This document shows, in pieces, positions 33,594 to 41,576 of a DNA stretch of 64,000 bases. Origin of the DNA: SZUA-442 sp963792405 (GTDB lineage: Bacteria; Actinomycetota; Acidimicrobiia; Spongiisociales; UBA5794); the NCBI GenBank assembly GCA_963792405.1, contig CAWBVU010000005.1:124001-188000 (forward strand). Direction: 5' to 3'. Under the pieces are notes generated by a model that was not told where the DNA came from, ran no database searches, and was given only the letters and a program-made list of their open reading frames with translations. Numbering within the stretch: the first letter of the stretch is position 1; the number at the start of each line of letters is the position of its first letter. The position numbers were made by a program, and so were the translations under genes.

Positions 33594-33952
33594 GCTGGAC
33601 GATCGCACTCACCGCGGGCATCCTCTTCGGCGCAGGAACGTACCTCATCCTCCAGCGGCTGCTGAGCCGCATCATCGTGGGGCTCGCCCTCATCGCCCAT
33701 GCCGCGAACCTGATCCTCCTGGGCGCCGGCGGTCCCCCCGGCCAGCCCCCCGTGCTCGACGAGGCGAGCGCAGGGCCGTACTCGGATCCCCTCGAGCAGG
33801 CTCTCGTGCTGACCGCGATCGTGATCACCTTCGGCATCACGGCGTTCCTCCTCGCCCTCGCATATCGCACGTGGACGGTGCAGGGATCCGACGAGGTCGA
33901 GGACGACACGGAGGATCTCCGCATCGCACACAGGGGTGAGGGCACACCATGA
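33590..33952 (+). CDS. mrpC: Mrp/Mnh antiporter subunit C
   Basis: The 120-residue NuoK-like subunit has three helices: TAGILFGAGTYLILQRLLSRIIVGLALIAHAANLILLG, and DPLEQALVLTAIVITFGITAFLLALAYR, with the conserved Glu in the DPLEQAL helix. The ATG at 33590 forms an ATGA overlap with the mrpB stop and gives the proper N-terminus; the frame upstream of it is shadow sequence. A charged C-terminal tail faces the cytoplasm. Confidence 0.93.
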   Translation: MSWTIALTAGILFGAGTYLILQRLLSRIIVGLALIAHAANLILLGAGGPPGQPPVLDEASAGPYSDPLEQALVLTAIVITFGITAFLLALAYRTWTVQGSDEVEDDTEDLRIAHRGEGTP

Positions 33953-35421
33953 CGAGCATCGTCACCCTGTCCGTCGCGATCCCGATCCTCGCAGGCGCAC
34001 TCACCCTCGTCGTCGGACGCAGGCTCTTCGTCCAGCGTGCCATCAGCCTGACCGCGAGCGGCGCGTCCGCGGCGATCGCCGCAGTGGTGCTCGTCGCCGT
34101 CGACGACGGCGGCACGGTCGTCGTGGATGTCGGCGGTTGGAGGCCGCCACTCGGGATCGTGCTCGTCGCCGACCGCCTCTCGGCGCTCTTGCTCGTCGCA
34201 TCGACCGTCGCCCTGTTCGCCGTGCTGATCTACGCGGTGAGTCAGCGGGCGAACGACGAGGGCTTCAGGGGATTCCATGCCGTCTACCAGATCCTCGGTG
34301 CGGGGGTTGCCCTGGCCCTCCTCACGGGAGACCTCTTCACGCTGTTCGTGGCCTTCGAGATCATGCTCACGGCCAGCTACGTGCTCCTGACGCATCGGGC
34401 GGACGGCACCGAGACCCGCCCAGCGATCAGCTACGTGGTCATCGGCCTCGTCGCCTCCGCCCTGTTCCTCGTGGCGATCGGGCTCATCTACGGCGTCACG
34501 GGAACCGTGAACATGACGGACCTCGCCGGCCGCCTCGACGCTGTCCCTCCCGGTGTGCGGCAGGGCCTCGGATGGCTGCTGTTCATGGTCTTCGGCATCA
34601 AGGCCGCCATCTTCCCCCTCTTCTTCTGGCTGCCGGACTCATATCCGGTGGCGCCCACGCCGGTGACCGCGCTGTTCGCGGGACTGCTGACCAAGATCGG
34701 CGTCTACGCGATCATCCGAACCCAGACGCTGCTCTTCCCCACCGATGGCCCATCGACCTTCATCCTGGTCATCGCGGGCCTGACGATGGTCGTCGGTGTG
34801 CTCGGCGCCATCGCACAGACCGACATCAAACGCATCCTGTCGTTCCACATCGTCAGCCAGATCGGATACATGATCATGGGCCTCGGCTTCGGAACCGTCG
34901 CAGGCGTGGCCGCGGCGATCGTGTTCATCGTGCACCAGATCATCGTCAAGGCATCGCTGTTCCTGGTCGGCGGACTCGTCGAGGACTCCGAGGGCACCGG
35001 TGCGATCGACGCCGTCAATGGCGTCGCCCGCCGATCGCCGATCATCGCAGCCCTGTTCCTCCCCGCAGCCCTCAGCCTCGCGGGATTCCCTCCGTTCTCG
35101 GGCTTCATCGGCAAGCTTGCGCTCGTGGAAGCGGGATTCGCCGTGGACGCCTGGATCATCGTCGGTGTCTCGCTCGCCGCGAGCGTCCTCACGCTCTTCT
35201 CGATGACGAAGATCTGGGCGGGCGTGTTCTGGGGGACGCCCAACACCACGGAGCGGCGCGTCACGCCTCGCGGCATGGCAGCGGCCACCGCCGCCCTCGT
35301 CGCGGTCAGCATCGTCATCGCGATCGCCGCTGAGCCGATCGTCGCCTACGCCGAGCGGGCTGCAGACGACCTGCTCATCGCCCGTGACGTCGCTGCGATG
35401 ACAGGGGGTGCATCCCGATGA
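33949..35421 (+). CDS. mrpD: Mrp/Mnh antiporter subunit D
   Basis: MrpD is the second NuoL/M/N-like channel subunit (490 residues, about 14 helices). Markers are LFTLFVAFEIMLTASYVLL, FGIKAAIFPLFFWLPDSYPVAPTPVTALFAGLLTKIGVYAI, and IAQTDIKRILSFHIVSQIGYMIMGLG, with the Glu and Lys residues of the proton path. It is joined by ATGA overlaps to mrpC and mrpF. Sequence similarity to NuoN exists, but the operon shows it is MrpD. Confidence 0.94.
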   Translation: MTSIVTLSVAIPILAGALTLVVGRRLFVQRAISLTASGASAAIAAVVLVAVDDGGTVVVDVGGWRPPLGIVLVADRLSALLLVASTVALFAVLIYAVSQRANDEGFRGFHAVYQILGAGVALALLTGDLFTLFVAFEIMLTASYVLLTHRADGTETRPAISYVVIGLVASALFLVAIGLIYGVTGTVNMTDLAGRLDAVPPGVRQGLGWLLFMVFGIKAAIFPLFFWLPDSYPVAPTPVTALFAGLLTKIGVYAIIRTQTLLFPTDGPSTFILVIAGLTMVVGVLGAIAQTDIKRILSFHIVSQIGYMIMGLGFGTVAGVAAAIVFIVHQIIVKASLFLVGGLVEDSEGTGAIDAVNGVARRSPIIAALFLPAALSLAGFPPFSGFIGKLALVEAGFAVDAWIIVGVSLAASVLTLFSMTKIWAGVFWGTPNTTERRVTPRGMAAATAALVAVSIVIAIAAEPIVAYAERAADDLLIARDVAAMTGGASR

Positions 35422-35681
35422 CCATCGCCACCGTCGTCGCGTCCGTGCTGCTCGCCCTCGCCGCGGCGAGTGCCCTGATACGCGTCGTGCGCGGCCCGTC
35501 GGTCGCCGATCGCATGGTTGCGCTCGACACGCTCCTGTTCGTCGGCGTGGGCGGCCTCGGGCTCTACATCGTCGCCACCGGGGACACGACGTACCTCGCC
35601 GTCCTCGTCGTCGCCGTGCTCACCGCGTTCATCAGCACGGTCGTCGTCGCCCGGTACATCGAAGAGGAGACGGATCGATGA
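35418..35681 (+). CDS. mrpF: Mrp/Mnh antiporter subunit F
   Basis: The 87-residue membrane protein has three helices and the MrpF motif RVVRGPSVADRMVALDTL near residue 20, with Asp in the second helix region, and ends TAFISTVVVARYIEEE. In many Mrp operons E precedes F; here F follows D directly, and E is attached to G. ATGA overlaps join it to both neighbours. Confidence 0.92.
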   Translation: MTIATVVASVLLALAAASALIRVVRGPSVADRMVALDTLLFVGVGGLGLYIVATGDTTYLAVLVVAVLTAFISTVVVARYIEEETDR

Positions 35682-36565
35682 TCATCGACGTCATCGGGGG
35701 CTCACTCGTCGTGGTCGGCTCGGCCCTCACGGCGCTCGGTGCATTCGGCCTGATCAGATTCCCCGACGTGTTCACGCGGATGCACGCTGCCACGAAGGCC
35801 GCCACAGTGGGGGTCATCGCCATGACGATGGCGGCCAGCATCGAGGCGGGCGCCCTCAGCGGGACGCTGATCCTGCTGATCGTCGTCGCTCTGCTGTTCC
35901 TGTCCGGACCCCTCGGCATGAGCCTCCTCGCACGGGCGGCCTACCACGACCCCGAGACACCGAGGGCCGCGTCGACCCTCGAGCTCGACGTGCAGCTCCC
36001 GATTCACGAGTCGACGACCACGACCAGGGTGGGAGGCCTGAGCCCACTCCTCGCGGTGTGGCTGTTCGTCGGGTGGATCGCCGCGTTCGGATCCCTGGCG
36101 CCGCCGATCGTCCTCAGCGGTGCCGTCGTCGCCACGGGCATCGCCTACGCCTTCCGTGGCCTCGCACCGAGGTGGCCGAGGGCCCTCGTCCACCCCGTCG
36201 CCGCGTGGCGCTTCCTCGTGTACTTCTCCGGCCAGATGGCGGTGTCGACCTGGGACGTGATCACTGCCCTCCGGTTGCGCCCGGATCAGATCCGCCCTGC
36301 GATCCTCGAGGTCCCGCTCAGGGTCCGCACACGGAATGAGGTGACCCTGCTGATGAACTCCCTGTCGTTCACCCCCGGCACCGTCGCCCTCGAGCTCCAC
36401 GACCACCACCTGTACGTCCATGTGCTGGATGCCAGGGACCCCGACGCGATCGTGAGGGACATCGCAACGATGGAGTCGATGATCATCGCGGCGTTCGGAG
36501 GCGGGCGACGGAACGGCGACGGTGGAGACGCCCCGATGGCACGCTCAGGCGAGGACCTGCCTTAG
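35678..36565 (+). CDS. MrpG-MrpE fusion subunit
   Basis: The 295-residue product begins with a full MrpG domain (about residues 1-95: SALTALGAFGLIRFPDVFTRMHAATKAATVGVIA, then a third helix). After a linker of about 30 hydrophilic residues, a complete MrpE domain follows (about 120-275: two or three helices, then WRFLVYFSGQMAVSTWDVI, LEVPLRVRTRNEVTLLMNSLSFTPGTVALEL, HLYVHVLDA). MrpE is normally a separate gene. No stop or frame change lies between the halves, so the fusion looks real. It completes the subunit set A, B, C, D, F, G and E and ends the antiporter genes. Confidence 0.92.
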   Translation: MIIDVIGGSLVVVGSALTALGAFGLIRFPDVFTRMHAATKAATVGVIAMTMAASIEAGALSGTLILLIVVALLFLSGPLGMSLLARAAYHDPETPRAASTLELDVQLPIHESTTTTRVGGLSPLLAVWLFVGWIAAFGSLAPPIVLSGAVVATGIAYAFRGLAPRWPRALVHPVAAWRFLVYFSGQMAVSTWDVITALRLRPDQIRPAILEVPLRVRTRNEVTLLMNSLSFTPGTVALELHDHHLYVHVLDARDPDAIVRDIATMESMIIAAFGGGRRNGDGGDAPMARSGEDLP

Positions 36566-36574
36566 GATCTGACG

Positions 36575-36862
36575 ATGGCAGGGACGAACGGTTGGACCTT
36601 CCTCACGAACCACTCCCATGTGCTGCTGTGCATCGCGGAGGACCCCGACGTCCTCATCCGTGAGGTCGCGGACCGGGTGGGGATCACGGAGCGGGCGACG
36701 CAACGCATCGTCGCGGAACTCGAGGAAGCCGGGTACCTGTCGCACCAGCGTGTGGGCAGGCGGAACCACTATGAGGTGCACGCCGAGCTCCCGCTACGCC
36801 ACCCACTCGAGGATCACCTCGAGATCGGCGCCATCCTTCGCGTCCTCACCGAGGGCTCCTAG
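36575..36862 (+). CDS. Winged-helix transcription regulator, copy 2
   Basis: The 95-residue protein is a paralogue of the regulator at 28593-28919: FLTNHSHVLLCIAED, IREVADRVGITERATQRIVAELEEAGYLSH, VGRRNHYEV and HPLEDHLEIG all match. It starts 9 bases after the mrpG-E stop on the same strand, so it is probably the last gene of the kefB-mrp transcript and may feed back on it. No ligand-binding domain is present. Confidence 0.83.
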   Translation: MAGTNGWTFLTNHSHVLLCIAEDPDVLIREVADRVGITERATQRIVAELEEAGYLSHQRVGRRNHYEVHAELPLRHPLEDHLEIGAILRVLTEGS

Positions 36863-36919
36863 CCGCTGAGGGCGGCCTGCATCCCGCCTCGCCGCTTCCT
36901 CAGAGGTGTTCGAGCACCC

Positions 36920-36948
36920 TTGACACGACATGCAATACGTGCTATCTT
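36920..36948 (+). promoter_or_regulatory. Sigma-70-type promoter for a 35-residue membrane protein
   Basis: TTGACA (36920-36925), a 17-base spacer, and TATCTT (36943-36948) precede a small ORF with a strong ribosome-binding site. The spacer contains CACG and CGTG arms around ACATGCAATA; ACATGCGATA occurs in the kefB promoter. A common regulator, perhaps one of the two winged-helix proteins, is possible. Confidence 0.55.
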
Positions 36949-36988
36949 TTTCGTGTTATATCGTTCGGTACTCGAAGGAGGTGGAACG

Positions 36989-37096
36989 ATGCACCGTGGT
37001 CGCCCGACCGATGACACGATGCGTGACCTGTGGCTCCGCGTCGCCTTCCTCGTCCTCCTCTTCGGTGCCCTGGTGATCTACTCGGTCGTGGTGTGA
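36989..37096 (+). CDS. 35-residue single-pass membrane protein
   Basis: The ATG at 36989 is preceded by AAGGAGGTGG, the best ribosome-binding site in the region, and by a near-consensus promoter 41-69 bases upstream. The translation is a polar N-terminus (MHRGRPTDDTMRDLW) followed by one membrane helix, RVAFLVLLFGALVIYSVVV, and then stop. Third codon positions are mostly G/C. Small helices of this kind often serve as accessory subunits of membrane complexes; proximity to the Mrp operon suggests such a role, which is inference. Confidence 0.65.
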   Translation: MHRGRPTDDTMRDLWLRVAFLVLLFGALVIYSVVV

Positions 37097-37097
37097 C

Positions 37098-37217
37098 ATG
37101 CTGTTGTTCGCAGGCGCCATGAGAGCAGCAAGGGTCGCAGCGGAGCAGAAGCGCCGTCGTGCCCGCGCTCCCAGGGGCGTCACATCCGATCGGCGGGACG
37201 GCCGCGAGCGGCGCTGA
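37098..37217 (+). CDS. Possible 39-residue basic protein
   Basis: The ATG begins one base after the stop of the 35-residue gene (TGACATG). The product is very basic (EQKRRRARAPRG, DRRDGRERR). It has no ribosome-binding site of its own and would need re-initiation. G/C third-position bias is moderate, about 70%. It may not be a gene. Confidence 0.25.
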   Translation: MLLFAGAMRAARVAAEQKRRRARAPRGVTSDRRDGRERR

Positions 37218-37307
37218 ATCGCCCGGGAGAGCGAACGAGGCCCATCGCTGGGACGTTCGACGCGCACAACACGCTGAAGCGACCCGCACGCCGTTAGCGT
37301 CGACGCG

Positions 37308-38189
37308 ATGCGCAACCGTGTCGTCCTCGCCGTCGTGGGTGCCGCGCTCGGCTGGGGCCTCGCAGGCGTCGGGACCCGGGCCGCCTACGAGCTGGGGGCC
37401 ACCACACTGACCGTGCTGACGATCCGCACGGTCGTCGCGACAGTCGCCCTGTCGGCCTTCATGGCCGTCACACGGGTCTGGCCATCGCGCCTCGCATGGC
37501 GCCACGGCGCCACCATCGGTGTGTTCCGCATCGGCATCGCACCCCTGTTGTTCATGGGATCGCTCAACTACATCTCGGCGGGCGTCGAAGGCCTCGTGAT
37601 CACGCTCGTCCCGGCGGCGACCGCACTGATGGCCGCCGCCCTCATCGACGAGCGCATCTCAGCACGCCAGGTCATCGGGCTCGCCGTCGGGCTCGCCGGC
37701 ACCACCCTCATCGCGCTGGCTGGCGAGAGTGGCCTCGGCGCGGACGGCAACGTCGTCGCGGGTTTCCTCCTCGCAGGAGGCGGGGTGCTGTTCGGATCGC
37801 TGTCCGGTGTGATCCAGCGCAAGTACGCGCCGCTGCACGACACGGCCGAGCTCGCCCTCCCGATGTTCGGCGCAGGGCTCGCCGTCGCCATGACGGCATC
37901 GATCTTCATCGACCTGGATGCCGTTGGCTCGGACGAAACACGCCTCTGGACGCTGCTGATCGTCCTCGGCCTCGGCTCGACCCTCCTTCCCTTCGGGCTC
38001 ACCCTCTACGCCTCCAAACACGCCTCGGCGACGATCGTCGCGACAACGGGATATCTCGCACCCCTCGTGGGTGTCGTCGGCGGCGCCCTGATCCTCGGTG
38101 AGCAGATCACACCCGTCATCGCGGTGGGCGCCGCGCTCGCGATGGTCGGGGTGGCATTGGTCGGTGGGGCGCGCCGCACCCCCACGTGA
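37308..38189 (+). CDS. EamA/DMT family transporter
   Basis: The 293-residue protein has ten hydrophobic segments in two EamA halves: VGAALGWGLAGVGTRAAYELG, LLFMGSLNYISAGVEGLVITLVPAATALMAAALIDERI, and TGYLAPLVGVVGGALILGEQITP. Family members export amino acids or other metabolites; the solute here is unknown. TAGCGT at 37295-37300 ends 7 bases before the ATG, indicating a leaderless mRNA. Confidence 0.87.
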   Translation: MRNRVVLAVVGAALGWGLAGVGTRAAYELGATTLTVLTIRTVVATVALSAFMAVTRVWPSRLAWRHGATIGVFRIGIAPLLFMGSLNYISAGVEGLVITLVPAATALMAAALIDERISARQVIGLAVGLAGTTLIALAGESGLGADGNVVAGFLLAGGGVLFGSLSGVIQRKYAPLHDTAELALPMFGAGLAVAMTASIFIDLDAVGSDETRLWTLLIVLGLGSTLLPFGLTLYASKHASATIVATTGYLAPLVGVVGGALILGEQITPVIAVGAALAMVGVALVGGARRTPT

Positions 38190-38238
38190 GCAGCGGAGAA
38201 CGCCAACCGCCGACGTAGCCTGCTCCGTACACCTATCG

Positions 38239-39186
38239 ATGGACGTCATGGAATCGATCGACATGCGCTCGCGCATCGCGGACGCCACCGCAGGCTTGTT
38301 CGCCCATGCCGAGTACCCGCTTGCCCACTCGCTCGAGTACCCGGGAGACCCAGGGCTGTTCGGGCCCGGGTCCGCCACCTGGGAGGTGATGGGCGATGTG
38401 GCATCGTTCGTCGGTGGGATCAGGGCTCTCCTGATCCAAGCGGTCCATCCCGAAGTGGTCGCCGGTGTCGCCGATCACTCGTCGTATGAGCACGACCCCC
38501 TCGGCCGCCTCTCGCGCACGAGTTCGTACGTCACAGCGACCGCCTACGGGGCGATGCCCGAGGTCGAGGCTGCCCTGGCGGTCGTGCGCAGGGCGCACGT
38601 GCCCGTCCACGGTGAGTCCCACCGGGGTATGCGGTACTCGGCCTCGGGGCCGGAGTTCGCCGCCTGGGTCCACAACGTGCTGATCGACTCCTTCCTCGTC
38701 GCCCATCAGGTGTTCGGACCCGCGCCGCTGTCGACCGCGCGCGCCGATGCGTTCGTCGCCGAGCAGGCCGAGCTCGGCGCGATGCTGCACTGCCGCGACC
38801 TCCCCACGACCGGCGAGGGCCTCGCGACATGGGTGTCGACCCACCCGGCGATCGCATGGTCACCCGGCATGGAGCAGACCGTGCGGTTCCTCAGGAGACC
38901 TCCACTCCCCGCAGGGGTGAGCATCGGGTATCGCGTGCTCTTCCACGCGGCAGCCGCCACGATCCCCGACGACGTCGCCTCGCTGCTCGGCGTCACGCGG
39001 TATCGAGGCGCCGTGCCATCGGGACGCAGCATGATCGCCATGTTGCGCTGGGCGATGGGATCGTCACCCTCATGGTGGCTGGCCCTCGAACGCATGGGCG
39101 CGCCCAAGCCCCCGGACGTCAGGTTCCGGCGTCCGCCGAATGCGAGCGGCGCAGAGCAACGCTGGAAGGCGTCAGCCAACCGCTGA
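38239..39186 (+). CDS. DUF2236 (MpaB/latex-clearing-type) oxygenase-like protein
   Basis: The 315-residue protein shows the DUF2236 pattern: LLIQAVHPEVVAGVADHSSYEHDPLGRLSRTSSYVTATAYG near residues 60-100 and VPVHGESHRGMRYSASGPEFAAWVHNVLIDSFLVAH after it. The His and Asp/Glu residues of these motifs bind haem or iron in the rubber oxygenase Lcp and in MpaB. The reaction here is unknown. The frame is open further upstream, but ATG 38239 matches the usual N-terminus; TAGCCT at 38216-38221 may be its -10 box. Confidence 0.83.
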   Translation: MDVMESIDMRSRIADATAGLFAHAEYPLAHSLEYPGDPGLFGPGSATWEVMGDVASFVGGIRALLIQAVHPEVVAGVADHSSYEHDPLGRLSRTSSYVTATAYGAMPEVEAALAVVRRAHVPVHGESHRGMRYSASGPEFAAWVHNVLIDSFLVAHQVFGPAPLSTARADAFVAEQAELGAMLHCRDLPTTGEGLATWVSTHPAIAWSPGMEQTVRFLRRPPLPAGVSIGYRVLFHAAAATIPDDVASLLGVTRYRGAVPSGRSMIAMLRWAMGSSPSWWLALERMGAPKPPDVRFRRPPNASGAEQRWKASANR

Positions 39187-39238
39187 CGGGCCCCGGTCGG
39201 GCTTCGCGTGTGGCACTGCCGAACGCGTGTCGCCGGCG

Positions 39239-40441
39239 TCAGTCGCCTGCTGAGCTCCACGCCTCCCGCAGCGACACCTTGCCACCCGTCCGCAGCGCCG
39301 CTCCGCGGTACACGCGTGCGCCGATGCGCACGAGCACCACGATCATCAGGATCACGAGACCCACGGCGAGGACGATCTCCCACCACTCGATCGTGCCGGT
39401 GTTGATGCGGAACGGCATCACGACCGGTGACCACAGCGGGAAGAACGATGCGAACCTCACCAGCGTCGATGGCTCACCCCCTGTGCTCGCAGTGATCGTC
39501 ACGAGGAAGTAGGCGGGCATGATGAGGATCGCGGGGATGAAGGCGACGGACTGCATGTCCTCCTGCCGCGAGATCGTGGCGCCGAGCGTCGCATACAGGA
39601 AGCTGTACTCGAGGTAGCCGAGGACGAACCAGATGACCAGCCAGATCACCGCCGTCACGCCGATGCTGGTGAGGTTGGGGACACCGACATCCGGCAGGGG
39701 GGCGAGCACGATCCCGACGATGACGGCGATGCCGAGCACCATGATCTGGAGCAGCCCGAGGACGCCGATGCCGAGCACCTTCCCGATCAGCAGTGACGTC
39801 GTCCTGGCCCTCGACAGGATGACCTCGACCACGCGGTTCTGCTTCTCCTCGACGATCCCCATGGCGACGAACTGGCCGAACACCATGATCGTGGTCAGCA
39901 ACACGATCGCGGCGAGGAACGACGCCACTCCCCTGGCGATCTCCTCCGGGTCCTCCGGGTCGAGCTCCTCGATCGTGACCTGGACCGGGGCGACGATCGC
40001 GGCGACCTCCTCGTCGGAGAGCCCGAGCATGTCCGCGATCTCCCTTCGCACGGCTGAATTCGCCGCAGACGACAGGATCGTGGTGAGGGTGGGCGACGGC
40101 GTGTCCCTGGCCACGATGACCGAACCATCGATCATCACGACATCGGCACCGCCGTCTTCCACGGCGCGCCTCGCGGCGTCCGCCGACGAGTACTCCGTGA
40201 CGACGGCGTCGACCTCGAGGGCGGCCGCAGCCGCTTCGATGTCGGTGACGAGACCCTCCGGCGAGTCCCCGCCGACACCGATGGTGACCGCCGAGGATTC
40301 GCCCGCCACGAAGGACAGGAGCATGATCCCGCCGACGATGAGCAGGCCGAGCACGGCCATCGTGGTGAGGAAGACCTTGCTGCGTGCACGCTCGACGAAT
40401 TCCCTGCGGGCGATGATCACGATCTGGGCGATGTCGCTCAC
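39239..40441 (-). CDS. ABC-2 type permease (NatB-like)
   Basis: The 400-residue membrane protein has an N-terminal helix after REFVERARSKVFLTTMAVLGLLIVGGI, a large extracellular loop of about 130 residues, then five or six helices with MGIVEEKQNRVVEVILSRARTTSLLIGKVLG, the NatB/ABC-2 signature. NatAB in Bacillus exports Na+; others export peptides or drugs. Its start overlaps the ATPase gene by 4 bases, so the pair forms one exporter. Confidence 0.88.
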   Translation of the reverse strand: MSDIAQIVIIARREFVERARSKVFLTTMAVLGLLIVGGIMLLSFVAGESSAVTIGVGGDSPEGLVTDIEAAAAALEVDAVVTEYSSADAARRAVEDGGADVVMIDGSVIVARDTPSPTLTTILSSAANSAVRREIADMLGLSDEEVAAIVAPVQVTIEELDPEDPEEIARGVASFLAAIVLLTTIMVFGQFVAMGIVEEKQNRVVEVILSRARTTSLLIGKVLGIGVLGLLQIMVLGIAVIVGIVLAPLPDVGVPNLTSIGVTAVIWLVIWFVLGYLEYSFLYATLGATISRQEDMQSVAFIPAILIMPAYFLVTITASTGGEPSTLVRFASFFPLWSPVVMPFRINTGTIEWWEIVLAVGLVILMIVVLVRIGARVYRGAALRTGGKVSLREAWSSAGD

Positions 40442-41319
40442 CGTGTCACCGCCTCGTTGAAGATGTCGGACAGGCTCGGCGGCTCATAGGAGAACCTCGT
40501 GATCGCCCCCGCATTCGAGGCCGCGGCGAGGACGGAGGCGACGTCGACGGACGCATCGACGATGTGGTGGGGACGGGCACCCGAGTCGACGCGGTGGGCG
40601 CCCTCGCCCGGCGGATCCCAGAGCTCACCGTCGACCCACACCTCCATCCGCCGATACGACGCTCGTTCCCGCAGGTCCTCGAGGTCGCCCTGGACCACGA
40701 TGCGGCCGCGATCGATGATGACCACGTCCTCGCAGATGTCCTCGACGAGATCGAGCTGATGGGAGGAGAACAGGATCGCCGCTCCCTCCGCCGCGAAGTC
40801 CCTCAGGACCTCGGTCAGGGAGGCGACACCGATCGGATCCAGGCCGGAGAACGGCTCGTCGAGGATCAGCACCTCCGGTCCGTGCACGATGGCGGCGGCG
40901 AGCTGGATCCGTTGCTGGTTGCCGTGGGAGAGGTCCTCGAGCTTGGACTGGGCACGGTCGGCGAGGCCGAACTCCTCGAGCCACCGTCGTGTCGATGCCA
41001 CGGCATCGTCGGCGGACATCCCCGAGAGCCTGGCGAAGTACACGAGCTGGTCGGCGACCTTCATGCGCGGATACAGTCCTCGTTCCTCCGGCATGTAGCC
41101 GAATCGAAGCCGGACGTCCTGGCTGATGGGTGCATGGTCGTAGGTGACCGTGCCCGCATCGGGGGTGACGAGCCCGAAGATCGAGCGCATGGTGGTGGTC
41201 TTGCCTGCGCCGTTGCGGCCCAGGAATCCCTTGATCCTGCCAGGTGTCACGTCGAACGACACGTCCTCGAGGGCGATCACGTCGCCGAACCGCTTCGAGA
41301 TGTCCACGATCGACAGCAT
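40438..41319 (-). CDS. ABC transporter ATP-binding protein (NatA-like)
   Basis: The 293-residue ATPase has Walker A LGRNGAGKTTT, Q-loop GYMPEERGLYPRM, signature LSHGNQQRIQLAAA, Walker B VLILDEPFSGLDP, and the H-loop FSSHQLDLVEDI. LSHGNQQ is a family variant of LSGGQ. PEERGLYP resembles NatA. The ATG at 41319 is chosen over the GTG at 41337 because a TACCGT -10 box (41332-41327) ends 7 bases upstream, the leaderless pattern. It powers the permease at 39239-40441. Confidence 0.88.
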   Translation of the reverse strand: MLSIVDISKRFGDVIALEDVSFDVTPGRIKGFLGRNGAGKTTTMRSIFGLVTPDAGTVTYDHAPISQDVRLRFGYMPEERGLYPRMKVADQLVYFARLSGMSADDAVASTRRWLEEFGLADRAQSKLEDLSHGNQQRIQLAAAIVHGPEVLILDEPFSGLDPIGVASLTEVLRDFAAEGAAILFSSHQLDLVEDICEDVVIIDRGRIVVQGDLEDLRERASYRRMEVWVDGELWDPPGEGAHRVDSGARPHHIVDASVDVASVLAAASNAGAITRFSYEPPSLSDIFNEAVTR

Positions 41320-41382
41320 CACTCCAACGGTAGTCACCTACCGATCGGCTCAGGATCCCGATCCGAATCCTCAAGGTGACGC

Positions 41383-41513
41383 GTGACCCCGCCGATAGGG
41401 GAGATGGTGGGAGGCCGGCGAGGCGACTTGTTCCATAACAAGGTGATCCATTCCAAGCCAGTCACCCACCTCTCTTGGGAGCCCTCACCTCGTGGTGGGG
41501 GCTTCTCATTTCC
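41383..41513 (+). ncRNA. Structured non-coding segment ending in terminator-like hairpin
   Basis: In the 257-base gap between two minus-strand transporter units, CTTGTT-CCAT-AACAAG (41427-41442) forms a small perfect hairpin, and AGCCCTCACC-TCGT-GGTGGGGGCT (41480-41503) a 10-bp stem followed by TCTCATTT. CCCACC at 41464-41469 could pair with the GGTGGG arm instead, an antiterminator-like choice. No plus-strand gene follows, so the plus strand could carry a small RNA. The minus strand would be a natA leader. Neither is a known family to me. Confidence 0.35.
41480..41513 (+). terminator. Terminator-like hairpin
   Basis: A 10-bp stem with one G-U pair and a TCGT loop precedes TCTCATTTCC. The tail is very like that of the terminator after the sulfur operon (TTCTCAT), which supports intrinsic termination on the plus strand. 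Confidence 0.55.
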
Positions 41514-41576
41514 CCAATGCGGTGGTCGAGTGGCGATCGCCGACCGAACGGCTCCACGGGCGAAACCCATGATGCG

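Noticed and set aside
41440..41465. Similarity of the minus strand to the 16S rRNA 3' end (TGGATCACCT)
   Set aside because: Only about ten bases match and the neighbouring 16S sequence is absent, so it is chance.
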